A stretch of 64,000 nt of DNA from Neofusicoccum parvum. Its lineage: Eukaryota; Ascomycota; Dothideomycetes; Botryosphaeriales; Botryosphaeriaceae. This document shows positions 1 to 11,066 of this stretch, piece by piece. Below the pieces are notes generated by a model. That model saw only the letters and a program-made list of their open reading frames with translations. It was not told the DNA's origin and searched no databases. The DNA lies in NCBI GenBank assembly GCA_020912385.1, contig CP087215.1, positions 992,001 to 1,056,000 on the forward strand, read 5' to 3'. The stretch's first letter is position 1; each line of letters begins with the position of its first letter. The translations under genes were made by a program, and so were the position numbers.

Positions 1-771
1 CGGATTTGCCTTATTTGGAAATATCTCAAGAAAGCTTGACGTAGTCGATTATACATGGGCTCGGAAGGTAACCCTCTTAACGCCGGCGGAGCCCGCGCAT
101 CCTGTGCACCCGGAGCATCCCGCTCACGCCCCCACAAAGCTCTCACTCTAACAACGGCTACTGGAAACGAGGAACACTGGTTAGGGTCACGCGGCTGCCA
201 ACTCGGCGTTCTCTAACAAGCAAGCTTTCAGCCTCACGCCAACCCCCTTCCTCAGGGATGTCACCGGCCAGTTCAATGAGTCCTCCTAATTTTCGTCCGT
301 CCCGAACACCACCACAATCGTACGGCTACTGCAGAACTGAGAGAATTATGGCTTGTATTTTAGAGCATTGCAATAGTGCGCCATAATGGACTGAAATTCT
401 CTGAGAAACATTCATTCCGCGCCACCAGCTACAGTCGTACTGCATCGCCGGGTTGTTGCGGCGTGCGGGGGTTCTGATTGGCTACCATCCTCAAAGGCTC
501 AACACTGTCAAGGCCACGTAGTGCAGCATAATTCTGGGCATCATTGCCGTAAATTAGTGACTTCATGCGGTCCGTACTAGGATATGATTCATTGTTCATC
601 AAAGATACTCAGAGAAGTGTCTCGCGAGAGAATTTTGGCGCCGCCCTCGTCTTGTATCTTATTGAGGTACCAACACCCAAGGGAGATGAAGGTGTGATAG
701 GAGGATTTGTTACAAACTGAGGTCTATGATGAGGTATAGCAGATCGCAAGGCTGCATACAAGTAGATTTGC
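1..771. other. Intergenic, no gene recognised
   Basis: No reading frame here shows a family signature or a convincing splice pattern. The right part is downstream of the P5C reductase stop. The left edge may contain the flank of a gene outside the window. Confidence 0.5.
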
Positions 772-1728
772 TTATTTTTGTTCATCAGTGCTTTTTGAAG
801 GCTGCAAGTGGCGTGTCCCATCGATCAGTGCCTGTGCAAAAACCGCCCTCGTGCTCGCCTTTTCAACCGTCAATAGTGACTGAATTGTGCACCCACGAGG
901 CGACGAGATGCTCTCCCGCATAACAGCCGGATGCGTCCCATTCGCTAACATGGCAGCCAGCCCGAAAATGCTTTGCACAGCTATCTCCATGCCGTCGGGC
1001 CTTCGGATACCCTCAGCCACGGACCCGTCCAACAGACCCTCGATGGGTACGGATAGGGCCGCCAGGCAACATGTCATCAGCATACCCCCAGCATTGACCA
1101 GATTTGACGGAAGCCATTTTACGGTCCCGACCTGGTTGAATATCCACTCCGTCAGGTCAGCTTCCCTTGGCGGTATGGGATCCGAATCCGGCAGTTCCAG
1201 TATTGTCATGGATTGGCGGTATTTTGCGGCGACATTGGGTGCGGCTTTGGTAACAATCGCTTCGGAGGGTAATATGAGTTTGCGGACGTCGCCAACGCTC
1301 AGGCCAGCCAACAAACTAATCACCAGCTTTCCTTCCAGCGCTTTCTGGACGTTCGAGGCCCCAAGCACATCCTTTGCCATGTACGGCTTGAATCCCAGCA
1401 CCACCACGTCGGCCTCATTGATAGCCTTGACAATCTGAGAATGAAGGACCGTGACCCGAGAGGCGTGTCGACCACTGTATATCTTCTCGAGCTTCCGAGC
1501 CGAACCCTCGCTTTTGGTGCACGCGATGAATTTGGACACCCTCGGAGGCGGTAGTGAGTCTGGTGCTTCCTCTGGGAAAATGGATTCAAGCAGACCATCC
1601 AGGATGGCACCTCCCATGTTTCCTTGAAATGGCCGGTCAGTCAACCCCACCAGCTCATTATAGACACACATGCATGGATGAGACTCACCGCATCCAATGA
1701 ATGCGACTGTCAAATTCGACTCAGCCAT
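772..1728 (-). CDS. Pyrroline-5-carboxylate reductase
   Basis: NADPH-dependent reductase that converts P5C to proline, the last step of proline synthesis. Exons (minus) are 1689-1728 and 772-1622. The intron 1623-1688 is 66 nt and in frame, so an unspliced reading adds 22 false residues inside the dinucleotide-binding loop. Splicing gives IGCGNMGGAIL at residues 11-21, the GxGNMG fingerprint of ProC proteins, and a 296-residue product. Further family features are the VVVLGFKPY segment of the Rossmann domain and a C-terminal helical domain with VNAGGMLMTCC and GCTIQSLLTVEKA. It sits tail-out beside proline catabolic genes and a PrnA-like activator, which suggests a role in P5C/proline cycling rather than only housekeeping synthesis (inference). 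Confidence 0.9.
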   Translation of the reverse strand: MAESNLTVAFIGCGESHPCMCVYNELVGLTDRPFQGNMGGAILDGLLESIFPEEAPDSLPPPRVSKFIACTKSEGSARKLEKIYSGRHASRVTVLHSQIVKAINEADVVVLGFKPYMAKDVLGASNVQKALEGKLVISLLAGLSVGDVRKLILPSEAIVTKAAPNVAAKYRQSMTILELPDSDPIPPREADLTEWIFNQVGTVKWLPSNLVNAGGMLMTCCLAALSVPIEGLLDGSVAEGIRRPDGMEIAVQSIFGLAAMLANGTHPAVMRESISSPRGCTIQSLLTVEKASTRAVFAQALIDGTRHLQPSKSTDEQK

Positions 1729-2403
1729 GATTTTCAGCCAAGGCTTTCAAAATATGAAGCAGGTTTGGGAACGAAGGTGGTGGTTGGGAAAGATCTGCAT
1801 GAACTCTTTGCAGTAACCAAACGAAGCATCCGGTGACCACTCCAGAATTTTCGTGTACCTCGGGCACGCCGGGTCGGCTTTAGTAGCCCAGTCAAAAATC
1901 GGCGCCGGAAGTACATTCCGGCGATCGGGGGACCATTCCGGAGAATCCGTCGATCGTTTCTTGGCAGTCCGGTCCAGGACGCACATCCCGATAACATAAG
2001 TGGGATTTAAATTTCGGTCCAAGGCTGGAAGCTGACCATACAGAGTAGAGACCGGTGTTCATAAATTTCTCGTCGGGGAGCCAGCAATGCCAAATGACTT
2101 AAATGTTTACATCATACATGCTGACATGTATCGAGAACGGGCGTGTAATCAACTTGATGGTGTATAATAAGTAATAATAGCTTTGCGAGGCAAATTAGAA
2201 GCTCGAGGAACTTATGACCGGATTAGGCCGCGTTCAACTCACGCAAGGGTGCAGGGAAGGCGTATCTCTTGGGGTTGCGGAGATAAGGGTAGTCACGTGT
2301 CTAGATAAGCTAACGACGCTTACCCCGCGCTGGTGAAGAAGCCGATATACCTTTCTTGAGCCCTTTGCCCCGACCTGATCGTGAGCCACATCTACATGCC
2401 ACC
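1729..2403. other. Divergent intergenic region, P5C reductase / prnA-like
   Basis: About 675 bp separate the two divergent start codons, so this should hold both promoters. I saw no copy of the TCCGAC hexamer that recurs upstream of the two catabolic genes. Confidence 0.5.
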
Positions 2404-4872
2404 ATGCCGCGTCATAGAAAAGATCGGGAAGGACATGTGTCGAAAAAGGTCTCCAGAGCGTGAGTAAATGACAGGTTGTCTGAGATAGGATCATGTTCTC
2501 AGGACCGACTGCGCAGGTGTGAGCGATGCCGAACGATGAAGGTCAAATGCTCGGGAATAAAGCCTTGTACGCGCTGTGCTCGCAGCGACGAACGGTGCCA
2601 CTTTTCTGCAGAGGATCTCCGAGTATCAGTGCCTGAGAGGTAATTTTGGCACTCTTGTGTGGATATCCCGGATGACTGAAATTACTATCACTATCAGTTA
2701 CCTCCGCTTCTTGGAGCGAAGATACGAGGCTGATCAACGCCAAGACCAACGGTTGCCCCAACCCCAGACGCCTTTCAGCCCTGCTCCAAGGTCCGATATC
2801 CCTGGGGATGAGCCAATGCTCTCGCATAATTTTCCTTCATTGGAACCCGATCTTGATGGTAATCGAATGTGCCGACGAATATTACCGTACGAGCTGATTG
2901 CTTGATTGCAGGAAACGCTGATCTATTTGAGCTGGGGCGCCGATACAGACAGCCACAGTTGCCAGCATCAGGATTCAGTCAGAATCCACTTGTAGACAGA
3001 GACTACACGTTTCGCATTGGGCCAAGAGGCAGACACTGTAGGTTTCCTCATGTGATGTGAGGGATGACGTCTTCTCACGGCATTTAGTATACATGGGACC
3101 CTCCTCGTCTTGGACTTTCTGTCGTCGAGTACTCGCTTTAGTTGGCCAATGCGAGCCAGACGTCGGTGCATCCCCCGATTCGTGGAACAGTGATGGTTTC
3201 GCCTTCAGGTTGGAGTGGAAACCCCTGGGTGCAAAGGAAAAACCGGATCTCAGTGACCTTCCACCCCTGGATCATTCCCTATACCTCTTCAACGCAGTCA
3301 AATATCACTTGGGAGTAGTAGCACGCATCATCGACGAGGAGGCGTTTCTCCATCGACTCTACCAGTTCTATGCAAATCCAGAGGTCACAGACGGTGAATC
3401 CTTATTCTGGCTTGCGCAGTTCTTGCTCGTTCTGGCATTTGGCAAGGCTTTTGTTGACCGAGCCTCGTCTCATCCGTCCCCTCCTGGTGCTCAGTATGCT
3501 TCCAGAGCGATGGCGCTGATGCCAGATCTTTCGGGAATGCACGACACACCATTCATGGCCATAGAGACACTGTGTCTGGGTGCTCTCTACTTGCAGTCCA
3601 TTGACATGAGAGTTGCAGCATTTCAACATGTGAGAAATCCTTTCATGCCACAACTGTCTGCAGGAGCTAATGGGAAGACAGATTGGTGGCGCTCTTCGAC
3701 TGTGTATCATAGAGGGGATACACCGGCATATGTCAGAGGACGTTGTTGGCAAGTCTCTTTCACAGCGAGCCAATACCATCTTTTGGATCGTCTACATCCT
3801 TGACCGTAACTTCTCTGCACTCATCGGAGCACCAAGCTCAATACGGGATGAAGACATCACTACCAAATATCCGGCCGAAAGGAGCGATACCTTTGAAGCA
3901 TTCGGCTTGACATTGGATATTCGCTTATCTTGCCTGACTGCTCAGATTCTGACCAGTAAGTCTACCCAAAGCTAAACAGGATTAATCCAACTTGTTAATC
4001 TGGCACCCGTAGCTGTGTATGGAGTCGGCAAAGATGTGAACAATTCTCTAATAAAAAACACGCAGTCGCTCCTGCGCACACTTGCAGAGCTCTCCGGGGA
4101 ATTAACAGATATTCTCAATACCCGGTTTCAAGACTCGATCAGAAAGCAATCGAGGACGGCAACCCGGCTCATCTTGCAATATCATTATGTACGTGGGCTC
4201 CCAATTGGTTTCGGGTAATTGACTAACGAAGTCAGTGTGTGGTCCTGACCACCCGACCATTGGTCATGTGTGCGTTGCAGATGCAGATGAAGCAGGAGGG
4301 CTCGGCTACTCTGTCACTATCTGATCCAGTGTCTTCCCTGCTGCAATCCTGCGTCGAGTCAGCTTTGACCGTTCTTCGAACGCTTCGTGCCCTCGGAGAT
4401 GATGGACTCTTAGGTATGAATCCCAGCCTTGTTCGGATTGTGAGATTTTGATTCCTTGGCAGATTCATTTCTGCCTTTCCAACTGGAAGATGCTTTTGCC
4501 TCTGGGTTCTTGCTTCACATCATCCACACTGTCGTGCCAGGGCTGATCCGGGATGACTCGTGGTCAAGCAATGTACACGAAATCCTAGACCAGATGATCT
4601 CCAACGGCAGTGTTGCGGCACCACTCCGCAAACACGAGCTTACGCAGCTGGAGCGGATGGTCCAGGCCATTTCCCCGGCCGCTACTCGAGCTTCAAACGC
4701 CCCACCGGGTCGACCAAGGCTCGATTCTGTTCCCCCAGTTACCGATGACGCAATTGATCCTCTGGTCGATGACCCTTCTTGGGGCTTGTTTCTCTCCGGC
4801 ACAACCATCGGGCTATCGGAGCAAGAGCTCATGGATTTGGCAGGTCAGCTTGATGCATCCTCTGCCCAATAA
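2404..4872 (+). CDS. prnA: PrnA-like Zn2Cys6 transcriptional activator of proline utilisation
   Basis: Nine exons were read: 2404-2459, 2517-2639, 2698-2858, 2912-3037, 3088-3629, 3682-3955, 4013-4188, 4236-4413 and 4463-4872, giving 681 residues. All introns are GT-AG and 47-58 nt. The first splice joins KKVSRA to CERCR and creates a Zn2Cys6 cluster at residues 20-46 (C20, C23, C30, C36, C39, C46). SYLRFLERR follows, typical of the linker and dimerisation coiled coil. The fungal-specific middle domain begins near LYMGPSSSW and includes IGGALRLCIIEGIHRHM and YHYCVVLTTRPLVM. Assignment to the proline pathway rests on lying between P5C reductase and proline dehydrogenase, as in the known Aspergillus prn cluster, and on the basic N-terminus. 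The Zn2Cys6 identity is seen; the PrnA role is inferred. Confidence 0.85.
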
Positions 4873-5090
4873 CCTACCATAATGTAGAGTTCGGTGGGGA
4901 TTTCATCGTTGAATTTAAGAGAACTATCTGTCACATTTCTTATGGTCACTGCAAGTCAGGAGTTTTTTGGCGCTCACAACTTGAACAATCGTCAGAGGCG
5001 TAACTTGGCTAGCTACCTGTCATGTATATCAATCTGCTGACCCACGTGCATCCCATTATCCTTAGAGATACGCGGATCATGGGCTTTCCA

Positions 5091-6562
5091 TCAAACCCGC
5101 GAAAATAGACGACGCCATAACTCCTTCCTCAGCGCCATCGCCATATGTCGTGTCCGCGTAACGGCACCCCTGTTCTCAATGGCTCTCCGGTAGAGGAAGT
5201 GTGTGCACTCGGAAACGCTACCCCAAGCGAGGCATTTAAACACCGTCGGAATCGTCCTCTGTAGCTCCGGCGAGGACCGTGCCGCGTACTCTTCGTTCTG
5301 CTGCAGCAGCTCACAGCTGACCTCGTCCGCCATGCCCTGCAGCTGCCCGCAATCCAGCAGCGGCGTGGACTTGCCCGCCTCCACCTGCTCACGATACAGC
5401 TTCAACGCGGCCCTCACGCTGTCGACGTTGTGCGTGGCCAGAAACAGTGCCGACTTCGGATACTTCTCCAGCTTCTCGCCGCTGACCGGCAACCGCTGCG
5501 CGATGAAGCTCGCAGCGATGTCGTTGTAGGACTTATCCGTCTCCTCCTTCGTATCATGGATCAAAGCCCGGGTCTCGTGCTCGATGTACGCGCCGCGCAC
5601 CAGCTTGACTCCCAACCCCCAGCCCTCCGCCGCCGCCAGCCGCACGTGGCGCTCCGCGTTCTCCCGCGCCCGCTTCAGGTACGCCTGGATGGTGTTGTAG
5701 ACCAGGATGCGCCCGTCGCGGTTGTGCTTCCGCATCAGCTCGATGGTCCAGTCGTCGGCGCAGTGCTGCAGCGCCTGCTGCTCCGCGTCGAGCCACACGC
5801 GCGAGCCCTGGCGCGCGGTCGCCGCGCAGATCTCGTCCATGGCCGCGGCGACGGGGGGCGGCATGGGGAGGCGCGCGCGGAGGGCGTCCAGGGCGAGGGG
5901 GCCAGCGCCTGTGAATCTGTTTCGGCCGTCAGTCATCAACCCTGAACGTCAAGGTAGCGAGCGACCTACTTGATGGCCAGGATGTCGCCCGGGCCAATCA
6001 TGCCCAGCGTCTCCAGCGTCCCCTGCTTCCACTGCTCGACGACTTCCAGCTTCCTCTGCTCCTGCCTGGCCACGTCGTTCTGGGAGTGCGCGTCGTCCCC
6101 CAGCACGATCTCCTTCCCGTAGCCCAGGATCACGCCCCGGAAGCCCATCGCCTTCGTGCGCCGCACGGTCCGCCCGAGCTCTTGCATGTTCGTCCCCGCG
6201 CAGAAGTGGTCGTACACCGTGACGCGCAGGAGTCTTTTGAGCACCGGGTTCCGTTCCGGGTCGAGCAGGAAGGAGTTCGATGTCGCAATCTTGCCCATGA
6301 TGGCTAGGCATGGTTTGAGGAGGACTTGAGAGGACATGATGGATGTGAGGATAACGCCCCGAAGGAGGATATCCAGAGGCAGTCTGGATAGCGGTGGGGC
6401 CTGGCGGGAGGGCTTTGGTGTGGTGCCGACCATGAAGGATGGGCTACTCCTCTCGCCGCCCGTGACTTGACTGATTGAGCTCTGGAATCTTCTTTGGAGA
6501 GTTGTAGTAGGGTGGCGGAACCCGCAAGAGGGTGGTAAGCGCTTGAATGTCTGGCGATACAT
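5091..6562 (-). CDS. prnD: Proline dehydrogenase (proline oxidase), mitochondrial
   Basis: FAD enzyme of the mitochondrial inner membrane that oxidises proline to P5C. Exons (minus) are 5970-6562 and 5091-5916 with a 53-nt intron, giving 472 residues. The intron joins DILAIK to FTGAG, a conserved barrel strand of the PRODH family. The N-terminus is rich in Arg/Ser with RRFQSS near residue 25, consistent with mitochondrial import. Conserved parts include RVTVYDHFCAGT, GVKLVRGAYIEHE near residue 300, LFLATHN and the C-terminal FLYRRAIENRGA. It is transcribed in the same direction as the P5C dehydrogenase gene upstream of it. Its own promoter carries GATA sites and six TCCGAC/GTCGGA hexamers. 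Confidence 0.92.
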
Positions 6563-6704
6563 GCTGGCGATATCTACTGGAAAAAGGTGTTGTCTTCTTA
6601 AACTGACTTAATTGTAGAAAGAGAAAATGGGAATATATATGTTGAAGGGTGAGAAGATCCAGCCACACGATATCATAACAGCCGTACTCCGCACTTGGAT
6701 AACC

Positions 6705-6741
6705 AGATAAAGGTATCCGACCAGCGACAATCCTGCGATAA
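6705..6741. promoter_or_regulatory. GATA-factor sites upstream of proline dehydrogenase
   Basis: AGATAA at 6705-6710 and CGATAA at 6736-6741 match the HGATAR consensus of AreA-type nitrogen regulators. They lie 143-179 bp upstream of the proline dehydrogenase start. AreA control of prn genes is established in Aspergillus; use of these sites here is inferred. Confidence 0.45.
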
Positions 6742-6978
6742 CGATCAGCTGACGGACAATATTCTGGGCACGACTGGTAAGTCGCAACGCGGTCCGACCC
6801 TTTATTCGGGATAATTTACTACTTGACGTTCTGATGAGCATATGTGCTGTGCAATGATAGCTTCAACTACCTCATTGACTCCGCACTGTCGGAGGCGTCG
6901 GCCGATGGTTCCGACTGCAGGTGGTCATGGGGACTAGTTGTGATCCTGTCGGAGGTTGACTCCGTTGGTCTTTCCGAC
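6716..6978. promoter_or_regulatory. Six TCCGAC/GTCGGA hexamers, candidate PrnA-type operators
   Basis: TCCGAC occurs at 6716, 6793, 6910 and 6973. Its reverse complement GTCGGA occurs at 6888 and 6948. The last four form two inverted pairs, 6888/6910 and 6948/6973. Each hexamer contains CCG or CGG, the half-site of Zn2Cys6 proteins. A TCGGCCGA palindrome lies at 6898-6905 inside the first pair. The same hexamer recurs three times upstream of the P5C dehydrogenase gene. Confidence 0.5.
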
Positions 6979-7401
6979 GGCTACCCCACTCTTCGCGGTG
7001 GGTAGGGCGAGCAGAGGCGGAAGCACAAGTGGTCACCTCCGGGCCTCCTGATAGGTGACTGCGGCTATCGGTATCTTCTTTGCTTTTTCCTCTTGTCATC
7101 CAGCAGGTGCCATTGTGGTTAAAGTCCTCTGGCGAAGTCGACGTCCATGCAGCAAGTGATAAAAGTTGCGCTGCGCAGTATATCATGAGAAATGTCAAGA
7201 GCACTCGGGAAATATTTGGTGGTAGCTGCTTTGGAATTATGACTTGCTGGCGACCGGCAACCGCTGACTGAACAGACTACTTGATAATCCATCACTCTTT
7301 TTATCTTGGCCACGTGCATGATAGCTAATGGTAAATAAATAAATCAAGCGCGCAAATACGATAACGTGTCCATCATGACACTGGAAGTAAACAAGCCCGT
7401 C

Positions 7402-9211
7402 TCAAACTTCGTTGGAAGGATACTGAATCGTCTCCAACGGCACAAAGTCCTCCTTGATAGTCCGAACGCTGGTGAACCGCTGCAGGTGCGCCATGGTGCC
7501 GGTCTTGTCGTTCGTTCCGCTGTCCCTGCTGCCTCCAAACGGCTGCTGCGCCACCGTCGAGCCAGTGCACTTGGTGTTCAAGTACAGCATCCCCGCGGCG
7601 TGCTTCAGCGCCGTCTGAGCCTGACGAGACGCAGCTTGGTCTCGGGTGTAGATGCTGCCGGTCAGCGCGTAGGTCGAGGTCGTGTCCAGCAGGTCCAGCG
7701 TCTCCTCCCACTGGTTGTCGGGAAAGACGTAGACGCCGAGGATGGGACCGAAGAGCTCACGTGACATGATGTCGTGGCGTGGGTTGGTGGTCTGGTAGAC
7801 GGTGGGATGGACGTAGTAGCCCTCCTTCTTGGACGCCTGGCCGCCCACGATGAGCTCTAGCTCGGAGTCGGACTTGGCATCCTCGATCACCTTGTTCAGC
7901 TTATCGAAAGAGCGCTCGTGAATGACGGGATTGATGAAGTTGCTGTAGTCTTCGGGCGTGCCGACTTTGAGTTGGGGGATCTGCTCTTGGAGGTGCTGCT
8001 TGAACTCCGGCCACGCGGATTCCGCAACATAAACGCGAGAAAGCGCGGAGCACTTCTGCCCTTGGTACTCAAAGGCGGCTCGGATGACATTGAACGCGGC
8101 GTTCTTCACGTCGGCGGATGGGTGTATGATGCTCCAGTTCTTGCCGCCTGTCTCGCCCACTACGCGGGGGTACGACTTGAAGGTACCCTCGCCAATCGCT
8201 TTGCCGATCTTGGCCTGCAGGCCTTTGAAGACCGCCGTGGAACCGATAAAGGATACCCCTGCGAATTCAGGGCGCGCAAGGATTGTGTTGGTGATTGCTT
8301 CCGCATCGCCAGGAACGAACTGGATGACGTCTTTGGGTAGTCCTGCCTCGAGGAGGATCTGATATAGAACGTAACTGGCATGCAGAGCATAGTCCGAAGG
8401 CTTCCAAATGACCACATTGCCCAGCAGCGCTGCCGGCCCGATGAGCGTAGCTCCCAGGGCGGTGAAATTGAATGGAGCAACGGCATACACGAAGCCCTCC
8501 AGCGGCCGGTACTCGAGCTTGTTCCAGGTCCCGGAAAGATGAACCTCGGGCTGCTGGGAGAATAGGTTCCAGCACTCCTGGATGTAGTAGCGGAAAAAAT
8601 CAGCTGTCTCAGCTGCCGCGTCAATTTCGGCCTGCCAGATGTTCTTGCCTTGGCCAAGCATGGTTGCCGCGACGATCGCGGGTCGATACTTCCCGGTGAT
8701 GAGCTCGCAAGCCCGAAGGAAGATGGCCGCTCGGTCTTCGAATGGCATGGCTTCCCATTCCGGTTTGGCCTTCAGTGCGGCATCGATGCTGGCATTGACG
8801 TTGGCAGGCGATGCAGACGCGTACTCGGCGACTGTCTCACTGTGTTTGGATGGGTTCGCTTGCTTCAACGTCTTTTCGGTATTCACCTGCGAAACACGTT
8901 AGTGAGTCTGCCAGAAGGATTGATTCAGCGAAATACCTGTGCCCCATTTATGAGCAGAGGAACGGTGACTGGCATCTGTGATTTCAGCTCTTGGATGGCT
9001 TGAGTAAGCTTCGCCCTCTCGGGAGAGCTCTTCGCATAATCTTTCTGGAATTGAAAATCAGCTTTATGGCCCTCGATTCGGATCTATTGCTTACAGGGGC
9101 CTCATTCTCGAATTTAGGTGGATGCCACAAAGTCAGAAACCTCCTCCGACTGACGTTGAGGCTGCTGTTGAAGCCAGCGATACCTGAGCGCTTGATCATG
9201 TGCCTCTGCAT
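7402..9211 (-). CDS. prnC: Delta-1-pyrroline-5-carboxylate dehydrogenase
   Basis: NAD-dependent mitochondrial enzyme that converts P5C semialdehyde to glutamate, the second step of proline catabolism. Exons (minus) are 9095-9211, 8937-9044 and 7402-8886, with two 50-nt introns, both phase 0, giving 569 residues. The first exon encodes an Arg-rich leader (SRRRFLTLW), a likely mitochondrial presequence. The second ends VTVPLLINGAQ, a conserved N-terminal strand of P5CDH. The ALDH core shows SFIGSTAVF, the catalytic-Glu segment VVGETGGKNW and the catalytic Cys in EYQGQKCSALSR. The C-terminus has QQPFGGSRDSGTNDKTG. Starting at the internal ATG of the long exon would lose the leader and the first strand. 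Confidence 0.93.
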
Positions 9212-9342
9212 TGCGTCGTAGGGTCAAACACAAAGTTGGTGCGCGATGGAATATCTGCGAACCAACACAATAATGTTTTATTCCCTTATCTTCCCGTCTG
9301 TAAAGCGGCCGGGGCGTCGTTCCGGTGGTTCCTCAGGCGGGG

Positions 9343-9368
9343 GTCGGATGTCGGAACAACCGTCCGAC
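9343..9368. promoter_or_regulatory. Three TCCGAC/GTCGGA hexamers upstream of P5C dehydrogenase
   Basis: GTCGGA at 9343-9348 and again at 9350-9355 faces TCCGAC at 9363-9368. The inner pair extends to the 7-bp inverted repeat TGTCGGA / TCCGACA with a 7-bp spacer. The array is 132 bp upstream of the P5C dehydrogenase start and shares its hexamer with the proline dehydrogenase promoter. Confidence 0.5.
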
Positions 9369-10043
9369 ACCTATCGAACCCCTCTCCCACTCCAGCCCTT
9401 AAGATCTTCTCGGAACCCACACATGCAAGCATATATACCCTCTCCGAGAATCGGTACGCGCAGACACAGGATAGGAGATTCAGTCGATCGATCAGCAGAG
9501 GCAGCCAAAAAAGTGATGCGACAATCTTCTTCATTCCTGGCTTTATTTTCCACACAAAAATTTCTGGACTATGGAAGATACTTACGGCTCTGGTTTATCA
9601 CCTGATTACCTCGGATTATTTCTGTGAATCGAATGCGCTGAGATTGCCGACGTTGCTCGCACAGTACTCTTTCGGCCGACCCTTAGACCACCGCGACGGT
9701 CCAGAAAGTAGAGAAGCCCACCAACACGTCCTTGGCCACCCGATGGATCTGGTTCGCTGCCGTTCAGATCCTGCCGTAAGCTTGTGTCTCCCTGCGCAGG
9801 CTTCCGCTCGTACTGGCTGGCGCCTTGCTGACATGCGCTTACCACATCGGGTATCCCGGCGCACAACCTTAATCAATCCACAGTTGTCCGAGGGCGCGGA
9901 CCGTTTTTAGCAAAACATCCACGCTCAGCGCTTGTTGGATCGACATTGCAAACATCTGTAAGCGTTTAGCCAGAGCAAGGGGTTGCCTGAACAGGAAGTC
10001 AACACTCAGCTTACACGCGGAAGGATTGGTCGTCTTTTTCGCA

Positions 10044-10050
10044 TATAAAT
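10044..10050 (+). promoter_or_regulatory. TATA-like box for the esterase gene
   Basis: TATAAAT lies 72 bp upstream of the ATG at 10122, a plausible distance for a fungal promoter. Confidence 0.4.
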
Positions 10051-10121
10051 GAACAGCTCGCGGCAGGCAAGCTCTTTCCTCACCTCGTGGCATCTTGGTG
10101 ATCCAGTGAACTCAAGACAAG

Positions 10122-11066
10122 ATGATCCCAGCACCGCCCACCCTCAGCGGCGCCGTCGCGCTCCTCTCCCTCGCCCTCTCCGCCTCCGCCGCGGCCAGCG
10201 ACGGCTGCGGCAAAGCGCCGCCGCTGTCCCCAGGCACCTCCCATAGCCACAGCATCCAGAGCGGCGGCCGCACGCGCGACTACATCATCCACCTGCCGGC
10301 CGCCTACGACGCCAACACCGCGGCGCCGCTGATCCTCTCCTTCCACGGCAACGGCAAGAACGCCAGCTACCAGCAGTCCCTCAGCGGCTTCGACGACGCG
10401 GCCTGGAACCCCGCCGGCATCGCTGTGTACCCGCAGGGCGTGGGCAACGCGTGGCAGGGGGCGCCGTACGCGGACGCGTCGGTGTCGGACAAGGCGTTCG
10501 TGGGCGACCTGCTGGACCACCTGGGCGCGACGTACTGCGTCGACGCGGCGCGCGTCTACGCCGCCGGCAAGTCGCTGGGCGGCGGCTTCTGCAACGTGCT
10601 GGCCTGCTCGCCGTCCGTGTCGGCGCGCTTCGCCGCCTTCGCCCCCGTCAGCGGCGCCTTCTACACCGGCAACGCCGCCGACGGGAGCGACTGCCACCCC
10701 GCGCATGCTGTCACCCCCATGCTGGAGTTTCATGGCCTGGACGACGGCACCATTGCGTACGGCGGCGGCGAGCACAACGGTGTGGACTTGCCGCCCATCT
10801 TGGAGTGGGCGGCGCGGTGGGCCGAGAGGAGCGGGTGCGCCGAGGATGCGGAGCCGGTGGTCGAGGAGCTGTACGATGGGAACGTGAAGCACTACAAGTG
10901 GACGTGTAGTGAGGGGAATGCGACGCAGCATTACGCGATTGCTGGGTTGGGCCACGATTGGCCGAGCACGGGCCCGAATGGGGATAATCCGGATGGGACG
11001 TACTTGGACGCGACGCCGTTAATCATGGATTTCTTTGGGAAACATGTGAATGAGCTGGTGAAGTGA
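10122..11066 (+). CDS. Secreted feruloyl esterase-like enzyme (CE1/LpqC family)
   Basis: Intronless gene for 314 residues. The N-terminus has a hydrophobic signal peptide ending near ASAAASDGC. The alpha/beta-hydrolase core shows LILSFHGNGK (oxyanion strand), the nucleophile elbow GKSLGGGF, LEFHGLDDGTI with a candidate catalytic Asp, and GLGHDWPST with the catalytic His. This order is that of the extracellular feruloyl esterases related to FaeC/FaeD, which release ferulic acid from plant cell-wall arabinoxylan. There is no C-terminal carbohydrate-binding module. Third-position GC is very high. Acetyl-xylan or polyhydroxybutyrate esterase activity in the same superfamily cannot be excluded. 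Confidence 0.8.
   Translation: MIPAPPTLSGAVALLSLALSASAAASDGCGKAPPLSPGTSHSHSIQSGGRTRDYIIHLPAAYDANTAAPLILSFHGNGKNASYQQSLSGFDDAAWNPAGIAVYPQGVGNAWQGAPYADASVSDKAFVGDLLDHLGATYCVDAARVYAAGKSLGGGFCNVLACSPSVSARFAAFAPVSGAFYTGNAADGSDCHPAHAVTPMLEFHGLDDGTIAYGGGEHNGVDLPPILEWAARWAERSGCAEDAEPVVEELYDGNVKHYKWTCSEGNATQHYAIAGLGHDWPSTGPNGDNPDGTYLDATPLIMDFFGKHVNELVK

Larger units (their letters stand above)
6563..7401. other. Intergenic region holding the proline dehydrogenase promoter
   Basis: About 840 bp lie between the proline dehydrogenase start and the P5C dehydrogenase stop. The positions near 6700-6980 hold the candidate regulatory elements listed separately. I see no coding potential and no permease gene. 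Confidence 0.6.
9212..10121. other. Divergent intergenic region, P5C dehydrogenase / feruloyl esterase
   Basis: About 910 bp. It contains the operator-like repeats at 9343-9368 and a TATA-like site for the esterase gene. A long open frame on the plus strand across the left half has no recognisable domain and no start context, so I treat it as chance. Confidence 0.5.

Noticed and set aside
3630..3663. 34-nt intron in the PrnA-like gene
   Set aside because: Too short for a fungal intron; the next acceptor at 3681 gives 52 nt, includes the GCTAAT branch site and yields the family motif IGGALRL.
9200..9910. 236-codon plus-strand frame in the P5C dehydrogenase promoter
   Set aside because: No domain, and it overlaps the first exon of P5C dehydrogenase and the operator-like repeats.
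10080..10955. 291-codon antisense frame over the feruloyl-esterase-like gene
   Set aside because: Arg/Val/Gly-rich shadow frame with no start context; the sense frame has a signal peptide and complete catalytic motifs.
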